This document shows, piece by piece, positions 1 through 9,151 of a DNA stretch of 64,000 nucleotides. The stretch comes from Paenibacillus sp. FSL R5-0912. GTDB taxonomy: Bacteria; Bacillota; Bacilli; Paenibacillales; Paenibacillaceae. The stretch is from NCBI RefSeq assembly GCF_000758605.1, contig NZ_CP009282.1, positions 5,704,001-5,768,000 of the forward strand, given 5' to 3'. The position numbers and the translations under genes are program-made. Positions within the stretch are counted from its first letter, which is position 1, and every line of letters starts with the position of its first letter. The notes beneath the pieces are model-generated. The model was not told where the DNA came from. It did no database searches and saw nothing but the letters and a program-made list of their open reading frames with translations.

Positions 1-232
1 GATTTTGGCGCAGATAGGTATCATCGCTGCTACTCCACAGACTGCCGATCCGCAGGACCCGCTGTCCGTCCGATGGCTGCGTCACCACGGATGCCGTCAA
101 GGGTTTGGCCGAAGTGGCAGAGCTGACAGGGGCTGCCGCCGCTTCAGCCGAAATAACAGGCAGCAGTACCGCCGTACAGAGTGCCAGCGGAAGCCCGCGC
201 CTGAGCAGAAGATGAATCGTTGATTTAGCCAT
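1..232 (-). CDS. Secreted protein, probable ABC-transporter solute-binding protein (N-terminus only)
   Basis: Only the first 77 codons are in the window; the gene runs off the left edge. It starts at ATG 232, preceded on the minus strand by an AGGGGG ribosome site. The N-terminus is a clear Sec signal peptide: charged MAKSTIHLLLRRG, a hydrophobic stretch LPLALCTAVLLPV, then an alanine-rich cleavage region (AEAAAAP). The following text RVLRIGSLWSSSDDTYLRQ resembles the start of Paenibacillus family 1 extracellular solute-binding proteins, which often open with a beta-strand and GS/SSD motif. There is no lipobox cysteine in the visible part. Secretion is well supported; the binding-protein call is an inference from a short stretch. 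Confidence 0.6.
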   Translation of the reverse strand, partial: MAKSTIHLLLRRGLPLALCTAVLLPVISAEAAAAPVSSATSAKPLTASVVTQPSDGQRVLRIGSLWSSSDDTYLRQN

Positions 233-390
233 ATTTATAGCCCCCTAATGAAATATCATACACCTGGACAACCGGCAGAGCATTCCTTTATTTAGCATTA
301 TATAGCCTAATTCGAATATCGGAAGTGACATCCCGTTTAAACTAAAAAGACAGTTTGTTCACCTTGGCACAGACTGCTTTTGTCTAACGC

Positions 391-433
391 AAAAAAGAAG
401 CCCTGCTGTACCTGTGAAGGCACGGGGCTTCTT
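391..433 (-). terminator. Rho-independent terminator
   Basis: The arms 395-403 (AAGAAGCCC) and 425-433 (GGGCTTCTT) pair perfectly, and read on the minus strand they are followed by a run of six T. It lies about 380 bp downstream of pyrE on the same strand and is the first terminator-like structure after the pyr operon. Confidence 0.75.
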
Positions 434-532
434 GCTGTATTTCTGGCCTGCTTCCGGGCGGCGGCTGTTGTCGCATGAATTTCCCGATTCATCCGCCTTC
501 TATGGTAGAGATCCGTTATCATTACACAAAAT

Positions 533-708
533 CCTGCCCAAAATACAACATTTCCCTCATCCTATCGGCCCAAATCGAAGATTGTTGTAGAAAATGCAGC
601 ATTTCCTCTTCACCAAGCAGCTTAACGGGAATATTCTTGTATTTCATACAACAATCCTCCTGAACACCTGGCTATCCATGAGTCAAAGTTGTAAAACGTA
701 CAATATTT
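533..708. repeat. Degenerate 21-bp motif repeated every 51-52 bp (4 copies)
   Basis: Copies start at 533, 584, 636 and 688, so the steps are 51, 52 and 52 bp. Each is 21 bp and fits the loose pattern (G/C)(T/C)TG(T/C)(A/C)-N5-T(G/A)CA(G/A)-N-ATTT; the copy at 636 is the most diverged. The spacers of about 31 bp are unrelated to each other. The same motif with the same period occurs on both sides of the IS element near 12.1 and 13.6 kb. No convincing gene lies in the 440-816 gap; a 62-codon plus-strand frame here has no ribosome site and is just read through the repeats. Confidence 0.65.
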
Positions 709-816
709 GTGTCCACACCGCTCAATAAGAAAACTCCAATGGGCAAGTAACAAATCAAGTGTGAGGAATAACAGTATTCAGCCGTCCTGAACCTGCTGAC
801 AGCCCACGAATCCCGC

Positions 817-1458
817 TTATACGCCGAACGCTGCAGGATCTTTGCGCCACGATTGCAGCAGCGCTACATCCGAATCGGCGATCGTGCCTTGAGCTAGCGC
901 CACATCAATGAGTGTGCTGTAGTTGGACAGGCTTTGCAGCGGGATATCCGCAGCGGCGAAGGCATCTACGGCGCGGTCCAGCTCGTAGCTGAAGATGGCC
1001 AGTACGGCCAGCGGTACGCCGCCCGCTTCCTGCACAGCCTGCGCGGCCTTGATCGAGCTGCCGCCGGTGGAGATCAGATCCTCGATCACGATCACCTTCT
1101 GGCCGGGAGCGATCAGTCCTTCGATCTGGTTCTGCTTGCCGTGGCCTTTGGCCTTATCACGGATATAAGCCATCGGCAGACCGAGCTTATCGGCGACCCA
1201 GGCCGCGTGCGGAATTCCGGCGGTTGCAGTTCCGGCAATCACTTCAGCATCCGGATAGCTGCCTCTGATCAGCTCTGCGAAGGCGTTGGCAATGTAGCTC
1301 CGGACAACCGGGAAAGACAGGGTCAGGCGGTTATCGCAATAGATCGGCGATTTGATGCCGGACGTCCAGGTGAACGGCTCCTGCGGACGCAGGGCTACCG
1401 CTCCAATCTCCAGCAGATAACGTGCAACTTGTTCACTTTTATTCTCTAATGGGCTCAT
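817..1458 (-). CDS. pyrE: Orotate phosphoribosyltransferase
   Basis: Transfers phosphoribose from PRPP to orotate to give OMP, the fifth step of de novo UMP synthesis, in the cytoplasm. The 213-residue product has the type I PRTase PRPP-binding motif VIVIEDLISTGGSS at about residues 122-135, the PIYCDNR segment near residue 40 and the flexible-loop region DKAKGHGKQNQIEG near 101-114. It is the last gene of the pyr operon; its ATG overlaps the stop of pyrF by 4 bp, so translation is probably coupled. The length is normal for the family. Confidence 0.97.
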   Translation of the reverse strand: MSPLENKSEQVARYLLEIGAVALRPQEPFTWTSGIKSPIYCDNRLTLSFPVVRSYIANAFAELIRGSYPDAEVIAGTATAGIPHAAWVADKLGLPMAYIRDKAKGHGKQNQIEGLIAPGQKVIVIEDLISTGGSSIKAAQAVQEAGGVPLAVLAIFSYELDRAVDAFAAADIPLQSLSNYSTLIDVALAQGTIADSDVALLQSWRKDPAAFGV

Positions 1459-2240
1459 ACTTCGCTCATCTCCTCAATAATGGTAAGTGCTGCGGCGCGC
1501 GGATCTGCCGCCGCTGTAATCGGCCGGCCCACTACCAGGTAGTGGCTGCCCTGCCGTATAGCTTGTCCCGGCGTCATAACCCGGGACTGATCGTCCAGCG
1601 AGGCACCGGCAGGCCGGATACCCGGGGTCACTGTGCGGAAATCCGGTCCGCAGGCTGCTGCGATCACCGCTGATTCCTGCGGCGATGCCACCACGCCATG
1701 CAGCCCGGCTTCTGCCGCAAGCATGGCGTAACGTACTACGGTGTCCGTCACCGTACCGTTGATGCCGATTTCGCTGTTCATAACCTCCTGGCTGGTGCTG
1801 GTCAGCTGGGTCACCGCAATAATGAGCGGAATATGCAGCGACGGATGCAGGCTGACGGCCTTGGCGGCACCTTCCAGCGCAGCAGACATCATGGCAGCTC
1901 CTCCGGCGGCATGCACGTTGAACATATCAACGCCCAGCATGGTTAGGCTCTCAGCCCCCCCCCGTACGGTGTTCGGGATATCATGCATTTTGACGTCCAG
2001 GAAGACCGAATAGCCGCGTTCCTTCAGCTCCCGGATGAAGTCCGGCCCGGCAGCATAGAACAGCTGCATGCCGACCTTCATATAGCAGGGGATACCTGTG
2101 AGCTGTTCCATTAGAACCCTAGCCTGTGCTGCGTCCGGATAGTCCAGGGCAACCATCAGCCGTCCGGCCATTTCATTACGCTTTTCTACTTGTCCGATGT
2201 TCTCATGTTCATGTTGCTGCTGTGCTGCGGTCCCATCCAT
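1455..2240 (-). CDS. pyrF: Orotidine 5'-phosphate decarboxylase
   Basis: Decarboxylates OMP to UMP. The diagnostic active-site motif DVKMHDIPNT (DxKxxDI) is at about residues 82-91, and the C-terminal phosphate-binding segment VTPGIRP...VVGRPIT is present. The start at 2240 is preceded by a good AAGAAGG ribosome site. This gives a polar Gln/His/Glu-rich N-terminal extension of about 23 residues before the usual family start MAGRLMVALDYP. An internal ATG at 2174 would remove the extension but has no clear ribosome site. The gene is separated from carB by 125 bp holding a hairpin, and pyrK and pyrD, which often sit here in Bacillus-type operons, are missing. Confidence 0.96.
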   Translation of the reverse strand: MDGTAAQQQHEHENIGQVEKRNEMAGRLMVALDYPDAAQARVLMEQLTGIPCYMKVGMQLFYAAGPDFIRELKERGYSVFLDVKMHDIPNTVRGGAESLTMLGVDMFNVHAAGGAAMMSAALEGAAKAVSLHPSLHIPLIIAVTQLTSTSQEVMNSEIGINGTVTDTVVRYAMLAAEAGLHGVVASPQESAVIAAACGPDFRTVTPGIRPAGASLDDQSRVMTPGQAIRQGSHYLVVGRPITAAADPRAAALTIIEEMSEV

Positions 2241-2300
2241 TTGCCAGCCTTCTTTCTTTGTTCAAGTGATAACAAGCTCTGCAAGGTCCCGGGCATAGGT

Positions 2301-2328
2301 GAACGGCTTGCGCTAACGCAAACCGTTC
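2301..2328 (-). other. Strong hairpin between carB and pyrF
   Basis: Arms 2301-2312 and 2317-2328 pair over 12 bp with one G-U pair in the minus-strand RNA and a 4-nt loop. No T-run follows, so it is unlikely to be a terminator. It may be an mRNA stability or processing element, or a scar of gene loss in the operon. Confidence 0.5.
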
Positions 2329-2365
2329 CTATAGCAGCCTGTAGCGGCTGCCCTCACCCTATATG

Positions 2366-5300
2366 TTATTGTCCGACAAAAGCAGGCATCGACTGTGAAG
2401 AGAAGTTAATCGTCTGCAGCATTCTCAGCAGTGCGGTTACGGTATCCAGCGAAGTCATACATACAACGCCGTTCTCTACTGCTTCCCGGCGGATACGGAA
2501 CCCGTCACGCTCAGGCGTCTTGCCTTTGGTCAGTGTATTGAAGACGAAGTTCGCCTGACCGCCGCGGATCAGATCCAGAATGGTCGGCTCACCTTCATCC
2601 AGCTTGTTAACGTTCATCACGTTCAGCCCGGCCTGCTCAAGTGCCGCTGCTGTACCGCCGGTAGCGATGATTTTGTAGCCCATGGCATGGAAGCCCTTCA
2701 TCAGCTCAACCGCTTCAGCCTTGTCTTTGTCTGCAACGGTAACGATGATTGCTCCGGTAGCTGGAATCTTCATTCCTGCGCCGATCAGCCCTTTGTACAG
2801 CGCTTTGGCATACAGCTTGTCGCGGCCCATAACTTCGCCGGTCGATTTCATTTCCGGTCCAAGAGTCGGTTCCACTCTGCGCAGCTTGGCAAAAGAGAAC
2901 ACAGGTACTTTTACAGAAACGTAGTCGCTTTCCGGCCACAGCCCTTCTGTATACCCGTCTTCCTTCAGCTTGCCGCCGAGGATGATTTTGGTTGCCAGAT
3001 TAGCCATTGGAATGCCTGTCACCTTGCTCAGGAAAGGAACCGTACGCGAAGAGCGCGGGTTAACCTCGATCACATACACTTCGTTCTGATAGATGACAAA
3101 CTGGATGTTAACCAGTCCGATCGTCTTCAGTTCCTTAGCGATCTTGATCGTGATCTCAGAGATCTTCTGCTTCAGGCCTTCATCCAGGTATTGCGGCGGA
3201 TAGACGGCGATGGAGTCACCGGAGTGAACCCCTGCGCGTTCTACATGCTCCATAATTCCCGGAATCACTACGGTCTCGCCATCGCAGATCGCGTCGACTT
3301 CAACCTCTTTGCCCAGCATGTAACGGTCGATCAGCACCGGATGCTCCGGATTAACCTTCACCGCTTCAACCATGTAGCTCAGCAGCTCTGTATCGTTGTA
3401 GACAATCTCCATCGCACGGCCGCCGAGGACATAAGATGGACGAACCAGCACCGGATAGCCCAGCGCCTGGGCTGTTTCAACGGCTTCGTCAATGTTGATA
3501 ACCGTTTTGCCTTTTGGCTGTGCGATATCCAGACGGGCCAGAAGCGCTTCGAATTTCTTGCGGTTCTCCGCTTCATCGATACTCTCCAGGCTGGTGCCCA
3601 GAATGTTCACACCAGCTGCGGCGAGTGGCGCAGCCAGGTTGATGGCTGTCTGTCCACCGAACTGTACGATAACCCCGATCGGATTCTCCTGGGCGATCAC
3701 GTTCATCACATCCTCGAAGAATAGCGGTTCAAAGTACAGGCGGTCTGATGTATTGAAATCCGTCGACACCGTCTCTGGATTATTATTGATAATGACGGCT
3801 TCATAGCCGGCTTTCTGGATCGCCCATACTGCATGCACGGTAGAGTAGTCGAACTCGATACCCTGGCCGATACGGATAGGACCGGAGCCGAGCACGATAA
3901 CCTTCTGTTTATCGGAATGAATCACTTCATTCTCGGTCTCATAGGTCGAGTAGTAGTATGGCGTTGAAGCTTCGAATTCGGCGGCGCAGGTATCGACCAT
4001 TTTGAATACCGGAACCAGACCCTGCTGCAGACGCAGCACGCGTACTTCGGATTCCTTGGTGAATGCCCCGCCCGGACGCCCTTCGGCACGGATCTCGGCA
4101 ATCGCCCGGTCGGTGAAGCCCTTGCGCTTGGCCTGATAGAGAATTTCTGCGGACAAGGTTTCTTCCGCGCGGATCTCGTCCTCGAAGCTCACGAGGCCTT
4201 CGATCTTGGACAGGAACCACCAGTCAATATTCGTCATATCCTGAATATCCTGCAGCCCGTAGCCGCGGCGGAACGCTTCTGCGATCAGGAACAGGCGCTC
4301 ATCATCCGCTTTGGCGAGTCTATTACGCAGTACACTGTCTTCAAGCAGCTCTGCGCCAGGCAGACGGAAACGGTGCACACCGATCTCCAGCGACCGGATC
4401 GCCTTGTGAATCGACTCTTCGAAGGTACGCCCGATGGCCATCACTTCTCCGGTTGCCTTCATCTGGGTACCCAGCTTACGGTTCGCAGAGATGAACTTAT
4501 CGAACGGCCAGCGCGGGATTTTGCTGACGATATAATCCAGTGTCGGCTCGAAGCAGGCATAGGTCTGTCCGGTAACCGGATTGACGATTTCATCGAGCGT
4601 GTAGCCGAGGGCGATTTTGGCAGCCATCTTGGCAATCGGATACCCGGTCGCCTTCGACGCCAGCGCCGACGAGCGGCTTACGCGCGGATTCACTTCAATG
4701 ACATAGTATTGATAGCTCTGCGGGTCCAGTGCGAACTGCACGTTACAGCCGCCTTCGATATTCAGCGCGCGGATAATCTTCAGTGAAGCGCTGCGCAGCA
4801 TCTGGTACTCACGGTCAGACAACGTCTGGCTTGGCGCCACTACGATACTGTCGCCTGTATGTACGCCAACCGGATCAAAGTTCTCCATGTTGCAGACTAC
4901 AATACAGTTGTCGTTCTTATCACGCATCACTTCATATTCGACTTCCTTCATGCCGGCGATGCTCTTCTCCACCAGACATTGGCCGATCGGGCTGTAACGG
5001 ATACCTGCTTTGACGGTTTCGCGCAGCTCTTCCTCATTGTCACAGATCCCGCCGCCTGTTCCGCCTAGCGTGTAGGCCGGACGGACGATCAGCGGATAGC
5101 CGATGCCGGCGGCGAAGCCCATCGCTTCTTCCACACTTGTGATGATGGCACTCTCAGGAACAGGCTGATCCAGCTCACGCATCAGCTCGCGGAACAAGTC
5201 GCGGTCTTCTGCTTTCTCGATGGATTCCAGCTGTGTACCCAGAAGCTTCACATTCTCGGATTTCAGTACGCCTGCACGGGCCAGCTCCACTGCCATGTTG

Positions 5301-5587
5301 AGGCCAGTCTGTCCGCCCAGTGTCGGCAGCAGTCCGTCCGGACGCTCCTGACGGATAATCGCCGTTACGAATTCCAGTGTGATCGGTTCAATATATACTT
5401 TGTCAGCCATATTGGTATCGGTCATGATCGTAGCCGGGTTGCTGTTAATCAGCACAACCTCTACGCCTTCTTCTTTGAGCGCCTGGCAGGCTTGTGTGCC
5501 CGCATAGTCAAACTCGGCGGCTTGGCCGATGACAATCGGACCGGAGCCGATAACCAGAATTTTTTTGAGTTTATCGTTCTTAGGCAT
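2366..5587 (-). CDS. carB (pyrAB): Carbamoyl-phosphate synthase large subunit
   Basis: Makes carbamoyl phosphate from bicarbonate, ATP and ammonia delivered by the small subunit. At 1073 residues it has the full family length. The layout is classic: two homologous halves, each with a pre-ATP-grasp segment (VIGSGPIVIGQAAEFDYAG at about residue 11, VLGSGPIRIGQGIEFDYS at about 560) and an ATP-grasp domain. A C-terminal MGS-like allosteric domain follows at about residues 930-1073. One base separates its ATG from the stop codon of carA. Its position inside the pyr operon argues that it is the pyrimidine-specific, PyrR-regulated copy (pyrAB) rather than an arginine-specific enzyme. Confidence 0.97.
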   Translation of the reverse strand: MPKNDKLKKILVIGSGPIVIGQAAEFDYAGTQACQALKEEGVEVVLINSNPATIMTDTNMADKVYIEPITLEFVTAIIRQERPDGLLPTLGGQTGLNMAVELARAGVLKSENVKLLGTQLESIEKAEDRDLFRELMRELDQPVPESAIITSVEEAMGFAAGIGYPLIVRPAYTLGGTGGGICDNEEELRETVKAGIRYSPIGQCLVEKSIAGMKEVEYEVMRDKNDNCIVVCNMENFDPVGVHTGDSIVVAPSQTLSDREYQMLRSASLKIIRALNIEGGCNVQFALDPQSYQYYVIEVNPRVSRSSALASKATGYPIAKMAAKIALGYTLDEIVNPVTGQTYACFEPTLDYIVSKIPRWPFDKFISANRKLGTQMKATGEVMAIGRTFEESIHKAIRSLEIGVHRFRLPGAELLEDSVLRNRLAKADDERLFLIAEAFRRGYGLQDIQDMTNIDWWFLSKIEGLVSFEDEIRAEETLSAEILYQAKRKGFTDRAIAEIRAEGRPGGAFTKESEVRVLRLQQGLVPVFKMVDTCAAEFEASTPYYYSTYETENEVIHSDKQKVIVLGSGPIRIGQGIEFDYSTVHAVWAIQKAGYEAVIINNNPETVSTDFNTSDRLYFEPLFFEDVMNVIAQENPIGVIVQFGGQTAINLAAPLAAAGVNILGTSLESIDEAENRKKFEALLARLDIAQPKGKTVINIDEAVETAQALGYPVLVRPSYVLGGRAMEIVYNDTELLSYMVEAVKVNPEHPVLIDRYMLGKEVEVDAICDGETVVIPGIMEHVERAGVHSGDSIAVYPPQYLDEGLKQKISEITIKIAKELKTIGLVNIQFVIYQNEVYVIEVNPRSSRTVPFLSKVTGIPMANLATKIILGGKLKEDGYTEGLWPESDYVSVKVPVFSFAKLRRVEPTLGPEMKSTGEVMGRDKLYAKALYKGLIGAGMKIPATGAIIVTVADKDKAEAVELMKGFHAMGYKIIATGGTAAALEQAGLNVMNVNKLDEGEPTILDLIRGGQANFVFNTLTKGKTPERDGFRIRREAVENGVVCMTSLDTVTALLRMLQTINFSSQSMPAFVGQ

Positions 5588-5588
5588 G

Positions 5589-6767
5589 TTATAGTGCTCC
5601 TTTCACGGCTTCAAGCTGTGCTGCAGGTTTCGGTGCCGTGATTCTGGCATTGGCCGCAAGCTGCGCCTGGCGCGAGCCTGCCGGCAGTTTCGCCTTGTGG
5701 TCTGCGATCATCTGCAGGAAACGGTCGAACAAGTAGCTGCTGTCATGCGGTCCCGGCGCCGCTTCCGGATGGTACTGCACCGAAAAAGCGGGGTAACGGG
5801 TATGCTTCAGTCCTTCGACGGTCTTATCATTGTTGTTAATATGCGTAACTTCCAGATCCGTGTTCACTACGGATTCTTCATTAACCGTATAGCCATGGTT
5901 CTGCGAGGTGATGAAGCAGCGTCCGCTCTCCAGCTCTTTGACCGGATGGTTACCGCCGCGATGTCCGAATTTGAGCTTCTCGGTGTCAGCGCCGCATGCC
6001 AGCGCGAACAGCTGATGACCCAGGCAGATGCCGAAGATCGGATATTCGCCGAGCAGTTCGGATATGGTCTTAACTGCATATGGCACATCCTTAGGGTCCC
6101 CAGGGCCGTTCGACAGCTGGATTCCGTCGGGATTCAGGCGGCGGATCTCATCTGCAGTCACATCGTGAGGCACGACAACCACATCACAGCCGCGGCTGTT
6201 CAGCTCGCGCAGAATGCCTGTCTTCGCGCCGTAATCTACCAGCACGATACGTTCCTTATTACCGGGACTGCTATATGTCTTGGTTGTGGAGGTACGTGCT
6301 ACCTGATTGCGCAATTCTTCAATTGTAGTATCGCCCATCATTTCCATCAGTTCTTCCACACGTTTATTCGAAGTGGTGAGGATCGCCTTCATCGTGCCGT
6401 GGTGGCGGATAATGCGGGTCAGCATCCGGGTGTCAATCTCGCTGATTCCGGGAATGCCGTATTCCTTCAGCAGATCGTCTACACTGTATTCAGCACGCCA
6501 GTTGCTGGGCACAGTCTCGTGACGACGCACCACAAAGCCGTGCACAAAAGGGCGCACAGATTCGAAATCATCACGGGTAATGCCGTAATTTCCGATCAGC
6601 GGATACGTCATGGTGACGATCTGGCCGCAGTACGAAGGGTCCGACAGCACCTCCTGATATCCCGTAATTCCTGTGTTAAATACAACCTCGCCCGTCTTTT
6701 CGCCTTCCGCGCCAAATGCGGTGCCTGTAAACAGCGTTCCGTCCTGAAGCAGCAATCTCGCCTGCAT
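5589..6767 (-). CDS. carA (pyrAA): Carbamoyl-phosphate synthase small (glutaminase) subunit
   Basis: Hydrolyses glutamine and channels ammonia to the large subunit. The 392-residue product has the CPSase small-chain N-terminal domain (GYQEVLSDPSYCGQIVTMTYP) and a class I glutamine amidotransferase domain. The latter has the nucleophile in GICLGHQLF and the His/Glu pair in QYHPEAAPGPHD. It is translated immediately before carB and 76 bp after pyrC. The C-terminus has a short Ala/Lys-rich tail beyond the catalytic domain. Confidence 0.97.
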   Translation of the reverse strand: MQARLLLQDGTLFTGTAFGAEGEKTGEVVFNTGITGYQEVLSDPSYCGQIVTMTYPLIGNYGITRDDFESVRPFVHGFVVRRHETVPSNWRAEYSVDDLLKEYGIPGISEIDTRMLTRIIRHHGTMKAILTTSNKRVEELMEMMGDTTIEELRNQVARTSTTKTYSSPGNKERIVLVDYGAKTGILRELNSRGCDVVVVPHDVTADEIRRLNPDGIQLSNGPGDPKDVPYAVKTISELLGEYPIFGICLGHQLFALACGADTEKLKFGHRGGNHPVKELESGRCFITSQNHGYTVNEESVVNTDLEVTHINNNDKTVEGLKHTRYPAFSVQYHPEAAPGPHDSSYLFDRFLQMIADHKAKLPAGSRQAQLAANARITAPKPAAQLEAVKGAL

Positions 6768-6843
6768 TCCCTTCCACTCCTTCTTGTTTCTGTAGTCTGA
6801 TGCTTATGTCACGGCCGGCAGCCTGGCTGCCAGTAACCGTCAG

Positions 6844-8118
6844 TTATACTTCACTCCATACGGCTCTGCCGTCTACCCAAGTCTTCACCGGCCAGCCCTT
6901 AAGCTTCCATCCGCCAAAAGGAGTATTCCGCCCTTTGCTGGCAAACGTTGCCGGGTCCACTTCCTTCTCTTCATTCATATCAATCAGTGTCAGATCGGCA
7001 GGCGCGCCTACTGCAAGGCTGCCAGTGTTCAATCTGAACACCCGGGCCGGATCAGCGGTCATCCGCTGGACCAGCAGGGACAGATCCCATTTGCCAGTGG
7101 CCACAAAAGCGGTATACAGCAGCGGGAAGGCTGTCTCAAAACCGACGATGCCAAACGGTGCAAGCTGCATGCCTTTTGCTTTCTCTTCCGCACTGTGCGG
7201 TGCATGATCGGTAACGATGATATCCAGCGTGCCGTCCAGCAGGCCTTCGATGCAGGCTTCCACATCGCGGCGCGAGCGAAGCGGCGGGTTCATTTTCCAG
7301 TTCGCGTCCATGCCCGGAATGTCTTCCTCCGAGAGCAGCAGATGATGCGGGCACACCTCAGCGGTCACCTTGATGCCGATCTGCTTAGCCTGACGGATCA
7401 GCCGTACCGATTGCTCGGTGCTGACGTGGCACACATGGTAGTGAACGCCCGTAGCTTCAGACAGCAGTATGTCGCGCCCTACATGGATGGCTTCCGACTC
7501 ATTCGGAATTCCCTTAAGTCCATGCTTGTCGGCAAACGTACCTTCCGCTACCGCGCAGCCCTCAACCAGCGAGTTGTCCTCGCAGTGGGCAATGACCGGC
7601 ATATCCATTCCTGCCGCCAGCTTCATGGCATCCTTCATCATTTGTGCGCTCTGTACGCCTACACCGTCGTCGGTGAAGCCAATCGCTCCAGCCGCTTTCA
7701 GTGCCGCAAAGTCAGTCAGCTCAAGTCCCAGCTCATTCTTCGTAATGGCCGCATAAGGCAGCACCTTCACGAGTCCGGCTTCACGCGCCTTATCTTTTAC
7801 CAGTTGGACGATCTCTGCACTGTCTGTTACCGGGCGTGTATTCGGCATGCAGGCGATAGTCGTGAATCCGCCTTTGGCCGCCGAACGTGCGCCGGTCTCA
7901 ATCGTTTCCTTATGTTCAAACCCCGGTTCACGTAAGTGCACATGCATATCGATCAGTCCCGGGATCAGCAGCTTGCCTTCCGCTTCGATGATCTCTCCTG
8001 CTTCATCTACCGCTTCAGCGGCATCCAGAATCTTAGAGATTACCCCGTTCAACACGACAATATGCTTGCGCTCCAGCACGCCTTCTTGGCCCAGTACACT
8101 GGCGTTTTTAATGATCAC
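6844..8118 (-). CDS. pyrC: Dihydroorotase
   Basis: Cyclises N-carbamoyl-aspartate to dihydroorotate. The 424-residue length and the metal-binding DMHVHLREPGFEHKETIETG region (about residues 57-76) mark the type I enzyme of the amidohydrolase superfamily. CMPNTRPV and the late DHAPHS motif (metal Asp) are also present. It lies between pyrB and carA in the operon. The 122-bp gap to pyrB is A/T-rich but shows no terminator. Confidence 0.96.
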   Translation of the reverse strand: MIIKNASVLGQEGVLERKHIVVLNGVISKILDAAEAVDEAGEIIEAEGKLLIPGLIDMHVHLREPGFEHKETIETGARSAAKGGFTTIACMPNTRPVTDSAEIVQLVKDKAREAGLVKVLPYAAITKNELGLELTDFAALKAAGAIGFTDDGVGVQSAQMMKDAMKLAAGMDMPVIAHCEDNSLVEGCAVAEGTFADKHGLKGIPNESEAIHVGRDILLSEATGVHYHVCHVSTEQSVRLIRQAKQIGIKVTAEVCPHHLLLSEEDIPGMDANWKMNPPLRSRRDVEACIEGLLDGTLDIIVTDHAPHSAEEKAKGMQLAPFGIVGFETAFPLLYTAFVATGKWDLSLLVQRMTADPARVFRLNTGSLAVGAPADLTLIDMNEEKEVDPATFASKGRNTPFGGWKLKGWPVKTWVDGRAVWSEV

Positions 8119-8240
8119 GGTTATGATTCTCCTTTGTGCCTCAGGCCGCAGCCGTAAGCTCTTTAGTTATTATATAATAAAAATTCATCTTTGTGTATAT
8201 TTATTAGTAAAGTTATGTGAGGTTTTTTTACGGAATCTTG

Positions 8241-9149
8241 CTACTGAAGTGCTCTCTCCATCACTGCCATCCGTACCGGGACTCCATTCGCCATCTGCGG
8301 GAAAATCCGTGACTGGCTGCTCTCCACCACTGCATCATCGATCTCCACATTGCGGTTGACCGGCGCCGGGTGCATGATGATCGTTCCCTTGTCCAGCTTC
8401 GCAGCGCGTTCTTCCGTAAGTCCGAAGTGCTCCCGGTACTCTGCTGCCGATAAAATAATACCGGAGGCATGCCGTTCCAGCTGCACTCTCAGCATCATAA
8501 CCACATCCGCTTTCAGCGCTTCTTCCATTGAAACGTATGGAGCGTACGCGGCAAGCTCAGGAGCCTGCATATTCGCCGGTGCGCAGAACTGGACGCTTGC
8601 GCCCATCTTGGTCAATGCCCACAGGTTGGAGCGTGCCACCCGGCTATGCATAATATCTCCGATAATCGACACTTTCAGGCCCTTCAGTTCTCCGAAATGC
8701 TTGCGCATCGTGTACAGATCCAGCAGCGCCTGTGTCGGGTGCTCATTGTTGCCGTCTCCGGCATTGATCAGCGGGATGCTTACCTTCTCGGCCAGCTGCT
8801 GCAGCACGCCTGCAGGCTTCAAACGCACAACTCCGGCATCGATCCCCATCGATTCTAAGGTGCGTACGGTATCGTAGATCGACTCGCCTTTTTCTACACT
8901 GGAAGCTGCCGCCGTGAAGTTCAGGACCTGAACGCCCAGCCGTTTCTCGGCCATTTCGAAGGAGAAGCGGGTCCGTGTGCTATTCTCAAAAAACATGTTG
9001 GCAACAAAATGCGATCTCAGCACCGGCGTGAGCTTCTCGCTCTGATTGTCCCAGTAAGCCGTTCTGTTCAAAAGCTGGCTGATTTCCGAAGCGTCCAGTT
9101 CCTTAATCCCCAGCAGACTGCGTTCCTTCACTTTGGTTGCCGTCATCAT
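8241..9149 (-). CDS. pyrB: Aspartate carbamoyltransferase catalytic subunit
   Basis: Condenses carbamoyl phosphate with aspartate. The 302-residue protein has the carbamoyl-phosphate-binding motif FFENSTRTRFSFE (about residues 53-65), the HPTQALLDLYTM motif and the aspartate-side MLRVQLER segment. No pyrI regulatory-subunit gene is present, as usual in Firmicutes. The start ATG-ATG at 9149 follows a GGGAGGAACG ribosome site, 2 bp after the pyrR stop. Confidence 0.96.
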   Translation of the reverse strand: MMTATKVKERSLLGIKELDASEISQLLNRTAYWDNQSEKLTPVLRSHFVANMFFENSTRTRFSFEMAEKRLGVQVLNFTAAASSVEKGESIYDTVRTLESMGIDAGVVRLKPAGVLQQLAEKVSIPLINAGDGNNEHPTQALLDLYTMRKHFGELKGLKVSIIGDIMHSRVARSNLWALTKMGASVQFCAPANMQAPELAAYAPYVSMEEALKADVVMMLRVQLERHASGIILSAAEYREHFGLTEERAAKLDKGTIIMHPAPVNRNVEIDDAVVESSQSRIFPQMANGVPVRMAVMERALQ

Positions 9150-9151
9150 TG

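Noticed and set aside
475..663. Plus-strand frame of 62 codons downstream of the pyr operon
   Set aside because: No ribosome site or recognisable protein; the frame runs through the periodic repeat array.
533..708. Regularly spaced repeats that at first look like a small CRISPR array
   Set aside because: The cores are only loosely alike (several differences between any two), are 21 bp, and no cas genes are in the window. The same family recurs in other intergenic regions.
4373..4786. Long plus-strand open frames antisense to carB, ileS and murD
   Set aside because: They are mirror frames of GC-rich conserved genes with no family motifs.
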